Positions 36,932 to 47,039 of a DNA stretch of 64,000 nucleotides are shown in pieces; within the stretch, counting starts at the first letter, position 1, and each line of letters starts with the position of its first letter. A program made the translations under genes and the position numbers. This stretch comes from JAUIIK01 sp963745675 (GTDB taxonomy: Bacteria > Chloroflexota > Chloroflexia > Thermomicrobiales > CFX8). The DNA lies in NCBI GenBank assembly GCA_963745675.1, contig CAVUYM010000027.1, positions 186,001 to 250,000 of the forward strand. Reading direction: 5' to 3'. The notes under the pieces were generated by a model. The model searched no databases. It was given only the letters and a program-made list of their open reading frames with translations, and was not told the DNA's origin.

Positions 36932-38118
36932 TGCCAAAACACTCTCTACTCGCAACGTCCGAAACCACGCTGCAGTACCGACGCACAAATGTGGCTCTTG
37001 GCGCAAAATCGCGCACAGGGCTTCCCCTTATTACGATTTCTGGAGCTTCCGGCAAGACATCCACCGGTTGGCTCCTCGTCCGACTTCTCGAACTCGCCGG
37101 CATTGATGTCGCGGCGTGGCTCTCCGACGGTGTGTACGTCGACGGTGAGATTCGACAGGACGAATTGCACGCCTGGGAATTAGCAACAAACGCCACACGT
37201 GCTCGCGAAATCGATGCGTTAGTGCAGGAAGTACCTTCAGTGCTGGCATCGAATTTGCCGGCAAACTCGACTTTTATCGCCGTGCTCACATCGATTTGCG
37301 GCTCCGACGAGCAGTGCCAGCGTGACGTGACGATGAAGCGCGACCAGCAAGCTGTCGAAATAGTCTCGGCGGCCGTGCGCGCAGATGGACACATCGTCGC
37401 CAATGCTGATGACCTCCAAATCGCAGACGCAGCAATCTCCAGCGGCAGGGCCATTACCTACTACGCGATGAACGCCGGGAATCCAATTCTTCGCAACCAC
37501 TTAGAAGCTGGAGGAGACGCCGCCTGGATTCAGAACGGCTGGGTAAAAATCCAGCTTGCCGGGAAGCGACGTCGGATCGTAAAGCTGCACGAGTTACCAG
37601 TTACGTTAGCCGGACACCTTATATTCCAGGTTCAGAACGTTTTAGCGGCAATTGCAGCGTTCATGGCTCTTACCGGTGACGCAGATTCCTTGACAGCCGC
37701 GGTGTCGAAGTCGGCTATAGATCGTTCAAATGCGCGCCACAAAGGTGTTTCAATACGCTACGAAGGCACAAGAACAATTGTCTCTGACGACCCCCGCTCG
37801 CTGTCGGCGATCAGGCAACTCGTGCGAGGTGTGCGCGCGTTTGGCGCGAAGCGAGTCATCCATCTCGTTGGAAGATTCGACGCTCTTTCCAGAGATGAAG
37901 CTCGTGACGCTGCGCGTATCCTCGGATCGCTTGGCGGAATCGCGATACTTTCCGAAGATAGATCAAGCGATCAAATCGATGCCATAAAATCTGGCCTTAT
38001 GAACTCTGATAATCCGCCGGTGATACTCGTCCGACCACCAGATGAGCTTACAGATGCATATATCCACAGGCTGTTGAACGACGGGGATGTCGCGATCGTA
38101 CTCGGTCACGGGGTCTAG
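36931..38118 (+). CDS. Mur-ligase-like ATP-binding protein of unknown substrate
   Basis: The 395-residue product has a P-loop LITISGASGKTSTGWLLVRLL near residue 35, then a central domain and a C-terminal Rossmann-like domain. This is the order of Mur ligases and of the C-terminal half of cyanophycin synthetase. The P-loop reads GASGKTS rather than GTNGKT(T/S), and HLIFQVQNVLAAIAAFMAL matches the region where Mur ligases have the H-x-x-x-N-x-x-x-A motif (here QVQNVLAAIAA). The C-terminal part has VHLVGRFD-like VIHLVGRFDALSRDEA. No ATP-grasp domain is fused to it. It ends the glmS operon. The substrate is unknown. Cyanophycin-like or polyglutamate-like amide ligation is conceivable. Confidence 0.6.
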   Translation: MPKHSLLATSETTLQYRRTNVALGAKSRTGLPLITISGASGKTSTGWLLVRLLELAGIDVAAWLSDGVYVDGEIRQDELHAWELATNATRAREIDALVQEVPSVLASNLPANSTFIAVLTSICGSDEQCQRDVTMKRDQQAVEIVSAAVRADGHIVANADDLQIADAAISSGRAITYYAMNAGNPILRNHLEAGGDAAWIQNGWVKIQLAGKRRRIVKLHELPVTLAGHLIFQVQNVLAAIAAFMALTGDADSLTAAVSKSAIDRSNARHKGVSIRYEGTRTIVSDDPRSLSAIRQLVRGVRAFGAKRVIHLVGRFDALSRDEARDAARILGSLGGIAILSEDRSSDQIDAIKSGLMNSDNPPVILVRPPDELTDAYIHRLLNDGDVAIVLGHGV

Positions 38119-38189
38119 CATTCGTGTGAGGGTCGACGGATAGCGGATAGTTTCCACTGGGATATGTCGCCCATTAGATCGCCGCAGGA

Positions 38190-41100
38190 TCAGTCGGCCT
38201 GGAACGCTACGAGCACGTCTTCACCTAAAGCCGTCGCTTTTGACGGCGACACCGACGTTCCAAGGCACTCTGCAACAGCCGTCGCCAGGTCAGAGCACCA
38301 ATCCACCTTGCTACCAATCCGTACTGCTCGCCGCGCTTCGCCCAGCTGGAAGAGAAGAACAATCTCGTCGTCGCCTCGAAATGTTGTTATCAACGTTGAT
38401 AGTCGTTGCAGCTTCGCCCATGACACATCCTCCAGGGCAACCACTACGCGCCGTCCTTGCACTGCTTGTACCTGGACGTCCTGAACCGACTCCTCATCCA
38501 GCATCTGCTCTAGATCATCGACCACAATCTGGAGCGAATCGTTACGCTCCTCTACTTTCCCTTTGATCAGGATCGCCCGATCCTCGAATAGATGCTCGGA
38601 TACCTTGTCAAACGTTGAAGGGAATATCACGCATTCAATAGAACCGCCCAAGTCTTCCACCGTGAGTATGGCCATCGAACGATTCGTGCGCGTTACTATT
38701 CGGCGCACGTCAGTAACCAGTGCGATCAAGCGAGTATTCTGACCGGCGCTTTCCATATCTAAATCTGCAATCGCTTCGAAGACCAATCCCCGTCGCCGGG
38801 CGAACTTCTGAATGTCGGTGAGTGGATTCTCGCTGAGGTAGACGCCAACGTGCTCTTTCTCCCACGCCAGTAACGTCTTCTTCGGGATTGCAATGACGTC
38901 CTGATCTAGATCGATTGCAATTTCCGGCTCGATTTCAAGCCCTCCAAACAGCCCGATTTGTCCTCTGTCGGCGGCCTTTTGGTCGTGTTGGGCCGCGGAC
39001 AGAATCCGGTCCAGAGAAGCCAGCAACGCCGCGCGTTCGCCGAGTCCGTCACATGCTCCGCTCTTGATCAGGCTTTCGAGCACGCGCTTGTTCATGCGCT
39101 TGGCGTCTACGGCTTTACACAGGTCGTAAAGCGAGTCAAATCTATTTCCAGATTTGGCGTTGCGAGCTTCGACAAGCGCTTCGACGGCCCCTTCACCGAC
39201 GTTCTTTATGTCAGCTAAGCCAAATCGAATCGCCCGCGCACCGTCATCCAGTTGCTGAACTTCGAATTTTACGCCGCTCTGGTTGACATCCGGAACGAGT
39301 ACCGGAATATCAAGCTTGTTGCACTCGTTGATAGCCGCCGCTATACGCGCCTGGGCCCCAGATGGATGATTCTGAGCCAACCTCAGGACTGCCGTCATGT
39401 ACTCCGCCGGGTAATTCGCTTTCAGGTATGCAGTTTGATACGAAATGGTGCCGTAGCACACCGCATGCGCCTTGTTAAAGGCGTATCCAGCGAACGGTTC
39501 GATGAGATTGAATATGCGTTCGGCGTCCTCCGTCGAATAGCCCCGCTCATTCGCTCCTTCGATAAAGCGCACCCGCTCGGCTGCCATCTTTTCGACGATC
39601 TTTTTGCCCATCGCCTTGCGCATGATGTCTGCTTCGCCGAGGGTATAGCCAGCGAACTGCTGTGCGATCAACAACACCTGATCCTGATAGACGATTACGC
39701 CATAGGTCTCATCCAGAATCTCGGCCAGATCCGCGTGTGGATATTGGATCTCTTTTTCGCCATGCTTTGCTTTGCAATAGGCTGGAATGTGTTCCATCGG
39801 ACCGGGACGATACAGGGCCACCATAGCTGCGAGTTCCGAGACCGAGTTGGGACGCAACTGGCGGATATAGCGGCGCATACCCGCGCTTTCAAGCTGAAAC
39901 ACGCCAAATGTCTCAGCCTGGCTCAACATTTCATAGGTCGCCACATCGCCGTCCGGCAATTCGAGCGGATCGAGCATCTCGCCCCTTTGCTCGCTGATAA
40001 TGTCGACAGCTTCTCCAAGTATCGTCAGATTTGACAGACCCAGAAAGTCCATCTTGAGCAGACCGATTTCGCCAACTGTTTCCATCGGGAACTGCGTCGT
40101 CGGCAGCGAATTGTCACCCTCACTACTTCGCGGAGCTCGTTGCAATGGCACATGCTCAATCAAAGGATCACGACTGATGACGATTCCAGCGGCATGGGTG
40201 CCGGCATGTCGAGCAATACCTTCGAGGCGCTTCGCCCGATCGACCAGCGTTGCCACCTGCGCATCGTCGTCGTAAAGCTGCTTCAAATCCGGACTCTCTT
40301 CCAACGCGCGATCCAACGTCATGTTGAGCGCCGAAGGGATCATCCGAGCAACTCGATCCGCGTCACTGTGCGACCATCCGCTAGCTCTCGCCACGTCACG
40401 CACCGATGCCTTAGCCCCCATCGTCCCGAAGGTGATGATCTGGGCAACTCGGTCGTGACCATACTTTGCTGCCGCGTAATCGATCATCTCCTGGCGTCGA
40501 TTGTCTGCGAAGTCCAAATCGATATCCGGCATTTCGCGCCGCTCGAGATTGAGGAATCGCTCAAATACAAGCCGATTTTCCAGTCGGATCGATGTCCGTG
40601 ATATCCAGCGTATAGAGGACGATGCTTGCCGCGGCAGATCCGCGTACACCCATCGGGATCTTTTGGGCTCTCGCGTACTGTGCAAAGTCCCGCACAATCA
40701 GCATGTATTCGGGGAAGCCCGTTTCCGCAATGACGTGCAATTCGTAGTCGAGACGTTGCTGGATCTCATCCGATACCTCCCCGTACCGCTCCCGTAATCC
40801 GAGATTGCAGAGGTGGGCCAGGTGCTCCTGAGCACTGCGTCCATCCGGCAGATCGGGGTTCGGTAGATGCAGTCGTCCGAAGTCGAACTCAAATCCACAC
40901 CGTTCCGCAATGTGCACGGTATTTTCGATCGCTCCCGGCAAGTGGCCAAACAAGCCGACATTTCGTCGGGCGACTTGAAATACATCTGATCTGATGACAT
41001 CTTCATCCGGTTTGGGTCATCAAGCGTCCGGTTCGTCTGGATACAAATCAGCAGTTCCTGGATCGCCGCATCGTCCTGATTCAGGTAATGAACGTCGTTA

Positions 41101-41702
41101 GCCGCAACGAGCGGTAAATCGAGGCGGCGAGCGAGTCGTACCAGGTCAGGATTAATCTGGTCGTGTTCAGGTATTCCATGATCCTGGATTTCGACATAAA
41201 AGTGATCTTTCCCGAACATCTCCGCCAGCGTGCCAGCCATCTCTTCGGCCTTCGCTACATCGCCTGCGAGCAGGTGCGTCGATACAGGACCAGCGAGACA
41301 GGCCGACGTGCAGATCAACCCTTCCTTATATTGATCCAGGAGCTCCAGATCAAATCGAGGACGGTAGTAGAAGCCTTCGAGACTCGCCCTCGACGTGAGC
41401 TTCAGCAGGTTCGAGTAGCCGATATCATTTTCAGCGAGCAGAACGAGATGGTACGGACGGCGGTCTCCACGGTCCTGGATTCCGTTGCGTGCCATGTATC
41501 CCTCGACACCGATGATCGGCGTCAAATCGTGCGCTCGTGCGGCGCGATACCAATCCAGGACGCCATACATCACTCCGTGATCGGTGATCGCGACATGCTT
41601 CATCCCATACTCGACGGCACGTTTCATGTACTCGTCGATACGGCCCAGGCCGTCTAGCAGCGAATATTCGGTATGCAAATGAAGGTGGGCGAACTCGGTC
41701 AC
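38190..41702 (-). CDS. dnaE: DNA polymerase III alpha subunit (two frameshifts)
   Basis: The main replicative polymerase, about 1170 residues. The N-terminal PHP domain begins FAHLHLHTEYSLLDGLG. The polymerase core has GVRGSAAASIV, the catalytic MPDIDLDFAD and FGTMGAKASVRDVAR. FNKAHAVCYGTISYQTAYLK is in the fingers region, and the C-terminal OB-fold has AILTVEDLGGSIECVIFP. There is no 3'-5' exonuclease domain insertion, so this is DnaE, not PolC. Frame breaks lie at about 40951-40954 (one T missing) and 40580-40581 (one extra G). Both repairs restore canonical spacing (DEMSALFGHLPG; DPTENRLVFERFLN). GTG start at 41700-41702 with GGAG upstream. Confidence 0.93.
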
Positions 41703-41884
41703 TTGTCACTCCTGGCATCTGTGCGTTCGGTTGGCTTAGGACCCGTGCGTGCGATCCATCTGCGCAGCTCAACAGCAATTCTATCCGTCGGCGCTAATGA
41801 AGACGGGATGAGAAGCGGCCCCGATTATTGCAATCGATAGACCGCCAGTCTCAGCCTGCAATGCTTATCGCAAGTTCAGTGGGT

Positions 41885-42329
41885 TTAGTCGGCGCTTGCG
41901 GATGGCGACATCACCGGCGGCGATGACCAACCGGAAACTGCTCGCTGTGCTTGACGAAGAGCCATCCGGATCGCGCTTCTCAAATCCTCACGCACATCGC
42001 CAGGAAGCGTTCCGTCGTTCAGAACCGCATAGACCTCGCTGACAACCGGCTCGCTCGAAAGCAAATTCTCTACGTCGCAATGGCAGAAAACCAGCCGCCG
42101 CAAGGAGATAATCGCGCTCGACCTCTGCGAGGCCCATCGCATTCCCCAAGCTCAGAACAGCGTCGCGCGTGGGGGCTCTGGTATCACTCTCAAGTCTGCT
42201 CACGTAGGAATGGTCGTAGCCAGCGCGGGCTGCGAGTCTGCTTTGCGAGAGGCCGGAGTTTTCGCGGGACTGACGAAGAGCTGTCGCGAAGTTGTCTTCG
42301 ACTTGTTTCGAATCGTATTGCTCTATCAC
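41885..42329 (-). CDS. XRE-family transcriptional regulator (frameshifted)
   Basis: An N-terminal helix-turn-helix domain of the Cro/C1 type (ALRQSRENSGLSQSRLAARAGYDHSYVSRLESDTRAPTR, residues about 17-55) is followed by a helical tail with VVSEVYAVLNDGTLPGDVREDLRSAI. The frame breaks at about 42069-42073, solved by removing one base in CGTAGAG. GTG 42329 is chosen because AAAGGGG stands about eight bases upstream. The ORF can extend to 42404. It is divergent from fchA, and the shared region carries three phased direct repeats (42505-42533). Autoregulation and control of the folate genes are inference. Confidence 0.75.
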
Positions 42330-42773
42330 GGGGCTACCCCTTTCAGGAGGCACATCGCGGACCACGAACCCCTCCTCGCCTTGGGGTGTTTCAGTCACAC
42401 ACAACGCGATTGTCGCTGTGTTCGTACTAGGCTAACACAGAGGTGACAGCCTGGCAAGAGTCGAGCGCGGATTTCCACACTTCCGGGCTTGCCGACATCT
42501 AACTGCCAGTATCTCGCCAGTACGTCGCCAGTCGATCGGTGGATAACCAGTGTGGATAGCTGGCATGGCCTCGCTGGATCTGCCTATCTGCTCCCATTCA
42601 TCCGCGTGGCCCGGGCGCCCAGACGACGGCAAGAGTTCTTGAGATCACGGCGATCAATCGGAACAGCTCACGTCGTTGGCTACCAGTAACGAGCAACTGC
42701 TCATCAGAAGCCGGGCAGCGATGCTATACTCGCCTGTCGATTGAGAGTCGGCATTGGGGGCGGAATTTGACTG
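42330..42773. promoter_or_regulatory. divergent regulatory region between the XRE gene and fchA
   Basis: 444 bases without a gene I can support. It contains three direct repeats of GCCAGT(A/C) at 42505-42511, 42516-42522 and 42527-42533, each 11 bases apart, followed by GGTGGATAA (42538-42546) and TGTGGATAG (42551-42559). Each of the latter is one mismatch from the DnaA box TGTGGATAA. These could be operator sites for the XRE protein or an origin-like DnaA cluster. Confidence 0.4.
42505..42533 (+). repeat. three direct repeats with 11-base period
   Basis: GCCAGTA, GCCAGTA and GCCAGTC start at 42505, 42516 and 42527, about one DNA helical turn apart, so bound proteins would line up on one face. 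They sit directly before two near-consensus DnaA boxes. Confidence 0.6.
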
Positions 42774-43433
42774 ATGGAACTGCGAATAACTGAGCGCGGG
42801 CAGACTGAAGCGACAGATCGCTAGGTTCGTTCGGAGATCAGATGCGCCAGCGCGTCTGTGCACGTTGGAGGCGGCTCGGCCGCAGCTGCCGCGGCTGCAG
42901 CCTGGCTGCGGCTAGCGCAGAGCTCGTCGTTACTCTTTCGATCCGGAAATCGACGCCGACCCGATGTCGGATCAGACTGCAGGCGGATCGGATGCGTCTG
43001 GCTGCACTTCGTGAGCGAGTTACTGGCAGCCGGCGGAGAAGATGAAGATGCATTGGAATGAACTCATGCACTCCTATCGAAACGAGAGCGACGATCAGGC
43101 CAGCTCACCTGGCGACAGCAGCTGAAACTTCGATGGCAATCGCCCGTCTATCGGCGGAAATCGTCGATATAGTCAGAAGCCTCCGTCGAATTTGCGTCGC
43201 GCTTCACAGTTAGTGACCTCGGGGCCGCAGCGACACTTGCGGCAGGTGCAGTTGAAGCCGCGCTCCTGACCGCCACGATCAATGTGCACTATTGCTTCAG
43301 GAGTCTCAATCCACGACTCGATGTCGATCAATATCGCAGCGAACTTGCTTCACTCGAGATTCGAGTTTCCGAATCGGCACGCTCGAGTGGTCGCGTTCGT
43401 AAGAAGCCGGATCAATCCACAGAACCAGGATGA
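42774..43433 (+). pseudogene. fchA: FchA/FTCD-C family methenyl-THF cyclohydrolase, heavily frameshifted
   Basis: Across several frames the region reads as a cyclodeaminase/cyclohydrolase-family protein of about 220 residues. It starts MELRITERGQTEA, then SDAPA and the signature VHVGGGSAAAAAAAA, then LAAASAELVVTLSIRK, LATAAETSMAIARLSAEIVDIV and SDLGAAATLAAGAVEAALLTATINVHY near the end. At least six shifts are needed, at about 42828, 42850, 42900, 43020, 43060, 43090 and 43185. FchA interconverts methenyl-THF and 10-formyl-THF. It heads fchA-folD-fhs. The indel density is far above the rest of the window, so either the read quality is poor here or the gene is decaying. The last segment stops at 43431-43433, three bases before folD. 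Confidence 0.7.
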
Positions 43434-43436
43434 CAC

Positions 43437-44332
43437 ATGACCGCCAAGATACTTGACGGGAAACCAGTCGCACTTGAGTTATCCGCCAGGGCGCGTGAAG
43501 AGTTACAGTGGCTGCGCTCGAAGTGCGATGTGACACCAACCTTGACAGTCGTCCGAGTCGGTGAAGACGAGAGTTCGCTCGCTTACGAACGTTCGATACT
43601 GCGCACCGGAAAAGCGTCTGGCATCGTCGTCGAGTCAGTTTCTCTGGCTGAGCAATCGAATGAAGACGAACTACGTTGTGCGATAGAAGCACTGAATGCG
43701 GAGTGAAGAGGTACACGGAATAATCGTGTTGCAGCCGCTGCCACCTCACCTCTCCAGATTCGCAGTCGCGGACGTCGTGTCTCCAGCCAAAGATATCGAC
43801 GGCATCACTACCTACAATGCCGGGAGGCTATTCCACGACGACTTCGACGTTTTGGCCCCCTCAACTCCAGCCGGCGGTATGGCGTTGCTCAAACATTATG
43901 ATGTTCCGATTTGAGCGGAAAGCATGCTGTTGTCGTTGGTCGTAGTTCTGTCGTCGGCAAGCCAATGGCGATGATGCTTGTTGCTGAGGATGCGACCGTC
44001 ACAATTTGCCACTCAAGGACAACGGATCTCGCTGAGGTTTGTAGTCAGGCCGATATTCTCGTCAGCGCGGTCGGGAGAGCCAATTTCATTACTGCCGACC
44101 ACGTCAAGCCCGGTGCGACGGTCGTGGATTTTGGGGTCAATTTCGAAGACGGAAAGATGGTCGGAGATGTTGACCTGGATAGCCGTCTCGTGACGTGGCC
44201 GATGCCGTCACCCCAGTCCCTGGTGGGACCGGCCGGGTGACCACCATGGTGCTCGTGCGGAATACAATCAAAGCCGCGAGGCAATTACTCGATCCCAAAA
44301 ATATGTTGGCAAGCTGTTCCCAACGTTCTTGA
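43437..44332 (+). CDS. folD: methylene-THF dehydrogenase/cyclohydrolase FolD (three frameshifts)
   Basis: FolD oxidises 5,10-methylene-THF and hydrolyses methenyl-THF to 10-formyl-THF. Pieces in three frames assemble the family. They are MTAKILDGKPVALEL and LTVVRVGEDESSLAYERS, then GIIVLQPLPPHL and SPAKDIDGITTYNAGRL. Next come the NADP site SGKHAVVVGRSSVVGKPM, then VDFGVNFEDGKMVGDVD and VTPVPGGTGRVTTMVLVRNT. Breaks lie near 43697-43705, 43908-43914 and 44190-44196. Corrected length is about 298 residues. The catalytic Lys position (usually YxxxK) reads YERSILRTG with no Lys at the usual spot, which may be a base error or real. ATG 43437 follows AGGA. Confidence 0.85.
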
Positions 44333-44368
44333 GCAGTTGCAACGAAATCAATATGAATAGGAAGTCAA

Positions 44369-46061
44369 ATGCTCTCTGACATTGATATCGCGAGAAACGC
44401 TACTTTGTTACCGATCGAACAGATCGCCAGCAATCTAGGGCTCGATTCAGACGAAATCGAACTTTATGGCCGATTTAAGGCAAAAATCAGCCTAGATGCG
44501 ATCAAGAGGCGTGCCAATGTCGAGCAGGGAAAATACGTTCTCGTGACAGCGATCACACCGACACCGCTGGGCGAAGGCAAGACGACAACCACCGTTGGCC
44601 TGGGGCAAGCGCTTCACCGCCTGGGCCAGAAGTCCATCATCGCGATCCGACAGCCATCACTCGGGCCTGTCTTTGGAATCAAGGGTGGAGCGGCTGGAGG
44701 CGGGTATTCTCAGGTCATCCCAATGGAAGATTTCAACCTGCACTTGACCGGAGACAGCCATGCGGTAACGGCTGCCCACAATCTCTGCAGCGCATTTCTG
44801 GACAATGCCCTCTTTCGGGGCAACAAGTTCAATATCGATCCCGAAAGTGTCATGTGGCGCAGGGTCATCGACGTCAACGATCGAGGCTTGCGCGACATCG
44901 TAACCGGACTTGGAGACGGAAACGGACTCGTCCAACAGACGGGATTCGATATTACTGCTGCCTCGGAGATCATGGCGATCCTGGCGCTAACGACCGGAGT
45001 CCGCGATCTCAGAGATCGAATCGGTCGCATCGTGGTCGCATTCACCTACGACGGCGAACCGGTCACGGCAGACGACATCGGAGCAGCTGGCGCGATGACG
45101 GTGCTGATGCTCGACGCGATCAAACCGAATTTGATGCAGACGCTGGAGAATTCGCCGGCATTGGTTCACGCGGGGCCATTCGGCAATATCGCCCACGGAA
45201 ATTCTTCGATCCTCGCCGATCAGATTGGGCTCAAACTGGCTGACATTCTGGTGACCGAGGCAGGATTCGGCTCGGACCTCGGCGCTGAAAAGTTCTTCAA
45301 TATCAAGTGCCGTGCCTCAGGGCTGCAGCCGTCGGTGGCCGTTATGGTCGCAACGATTCGGGCCCTCAAGGCACACAGTGGCCGCTACCGCGTCATTGCC
45401 GGACGGCCGCTTCCAGCTGAAATGACGTCTGAAAACCTGGAGGCGATTCGTGAAGGTCTACCGAACCTGACAAAGCAAATTGAGAACATCCGACGACACG
45501 GAGTTCCCGTCGTCGTCGCAGTAAATCGATTTCCGGACGACACCGACGCAGAAATCGAACTCGTCCGTTCGGCGGGACTCGAGGCCGGTGCCGTATCCGT
45601 CGCCGAGTCCAACGTCTTCGCCGAAGGTGGCGCAGGAGGCGAAGAGCTGGCGCAGGCAGTACTGTGCCGCCGCAGGTTCGGGAGGTTCATTCAGATTCCT
45701 GTATGACGTTGAAGCACCAATCAAAGACAAGATCGAAACCATAGCTACTGAAATCTATGGTGCGGACTCGGTCACCTACTCGCCGGCCGCAAACCGTGCG
45801 ATTCGTCGATTCACCGAACTCGGTTTCGATACCCTACCTATCTGCATGGCCAAAACGCATCTCTCCCTTTCTGGAAACCCCGCCCTTAAGGGCCGACCCG
45901 AGGGATTCGAACTCGCGATTACCGAAGTGCGTGCTTCAGTAGGGGCAGGTTTCATTTACCCAATCGTTGGGACGATGCGGACGATGCCGGGCCTTGGTAG
46001 TGCTCCGGGAGGCCTGGACGTTGACATCGATGAGGACGGCAACATCGTCGGTCTCTTTTAG
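44369..46061 (+). CDS. fhs: formate-tetrahydrofolate ligase (frameshifted)
   Basis: This ligase of about 564 residues makes 10-formyl-THF from formate, THF and ATP. The N-terminal ATP site TPTPLGEGKTTTTVGLGQAL is near residue 65, then RQPSLGPVFGIKGGAAGGGYSQVIPMEDFNLH and TEAGFGSDLGAEKF, with the C-terminal PIVGTMRTMPGLGSAP. The frame breaks at about 45663-45665, and removing one base joins AQAVL to AAAGSGGSFRFLYDV. The repaired protein has the standard length. With folD and fchA it links formate to the purine-synthesis C1 pool. Nothing resembling a terminator follows. Confidence 0.93.
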
Positions 46062-46849
46062 CTTAGCAGTTCGAGGCGGCACTTAAAAGGTCATCTGCTT
46101 TGGTCTGAATTTCAGTGATATCCGCAACATAGCGATTCGAAGGCTGCTCTATCTAGCGAGCTGATAGCATCAATTTGCCAGCTATTGGAGCGAGATTGTC
46201 CTTTTGACCCGAGGGAAGGACACTGTCAGGTTGACCATTGAATCGGTTGCTTCTGGGATACTCGGAAACATTAGCTCCGAACTAGCAACGAGCGATATGC
46301 AGATAGCGTCCGCACCACGCGATGCGATCCAAGACTCGATCTGAACCCCGAACACATAGATACCACTGCAACAGGACTTCGTCGACGGTCCGATGACAGA
46401 TCTAAATCCAGGCCTACCCGAATACCAAACGAAGCAAGTCGAATTATCGCGAAATGATGAAGCATCGCGTGCGAATTGCGATATATTCCAGTAACACTCT
46501 GTACTTAGAGTATATCGCTACAACTTGAATCCTTACGCTGCGATTTGCATCAATAATTTCATGCCTCTAGTTCTGTCGGCGCGCCAAAAGTGTCAAGATG
46601 AAGGCGCAAGGTTGTCAGTTCGAGCGGAGCGAGAGATGACAACTTCTAAATCCATTTGGAAATACGCTGTAAGTGTTGTGACGGGTGATCACGACGCGAG
46701 GCATTCGTTACTCTGAATCAAGCTTTCGTCGAGCAGAGGCCGATCAATTTAGTCGACAGGGCCTCACCCTCGGCCACATCAGCAGCCTCATGACCGAACA
46801 GACGACGTCTAGGTTCGCCTCACCTGATCGACCTTGTTGAATTTCTGGG
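46062..46849. other. 788-base intergenic region
   Basis: There is no supported gene between fhs and tRNA-Gln. Open frames on the minus strand (46271-46465 and an overlapping Cys-rich frame) show no family and no good start. The only structured element is the palindromic repeat at 46611-46643. I see no known RNA (SRP, 6S or tmRNA). Confidence 0.5.
46611..46643. repeat. REP-like extragenic palindrome
   Basis: GTTGTCA (46611-46617) is mirrored by TGACAAC (46637-46643), with GTTCGAGCGGAGCGAG inside, itself partly palindromic (TTCG/CGAG). The core resembles the GTCATTTCGAGCGGAGCGAG-type intergenic palindromes I recall from Chloroflexota and other genomes. Only one copy is seen in this window. Confidence 0.45.
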
Positions 46850-46920
46850 CTGGGGAGCAGGGATTCGAACCCCAACTTTCTGATCCAGAGTCAGACGTCC
46901 TACCGTTAGACTACTCCCCA
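46850..46920 (-). tRNA. tRNA-Gln (CTG)
   Basis: On the minus strand, acceptor TGGGGAG pairs with CTCCCCA and the anticodon arm TCTGA-CTCTGGA-TCAGA gives anticodon CTG. The T-arm contains GGGGTTCGAATCCC. CCA is not encoded. The D-arm AGTCTAACGGTAGGAC is usual for tRNA-Gln. Confidence 0.93.
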
Positions 46921-47039
46921 ATTGTTCCGCGCCAGGCGCGACGGCTAGTATATGACACTGCGCCCTTGCCACGCCACTTTACCCATCGTGGATGTCGATC
47001 AAGCGAGGTAGGCTAAGCATCTGGCTAGGAAATCCCGGA

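Noticed and set aside
43306..43749. Minus-strand 147-residue ORF over the fchA-folD junction
   Set aside because: The plus strand clearly reads FchA and FolD pieces here. The minus ORF is a shadow.
46180..46500. About 100-codon minus-strand open frame in the fhs-tRNA-Gln gap
   Set aside because: No usable start, high Cys content, no recognisable family. This length can arise by chance.
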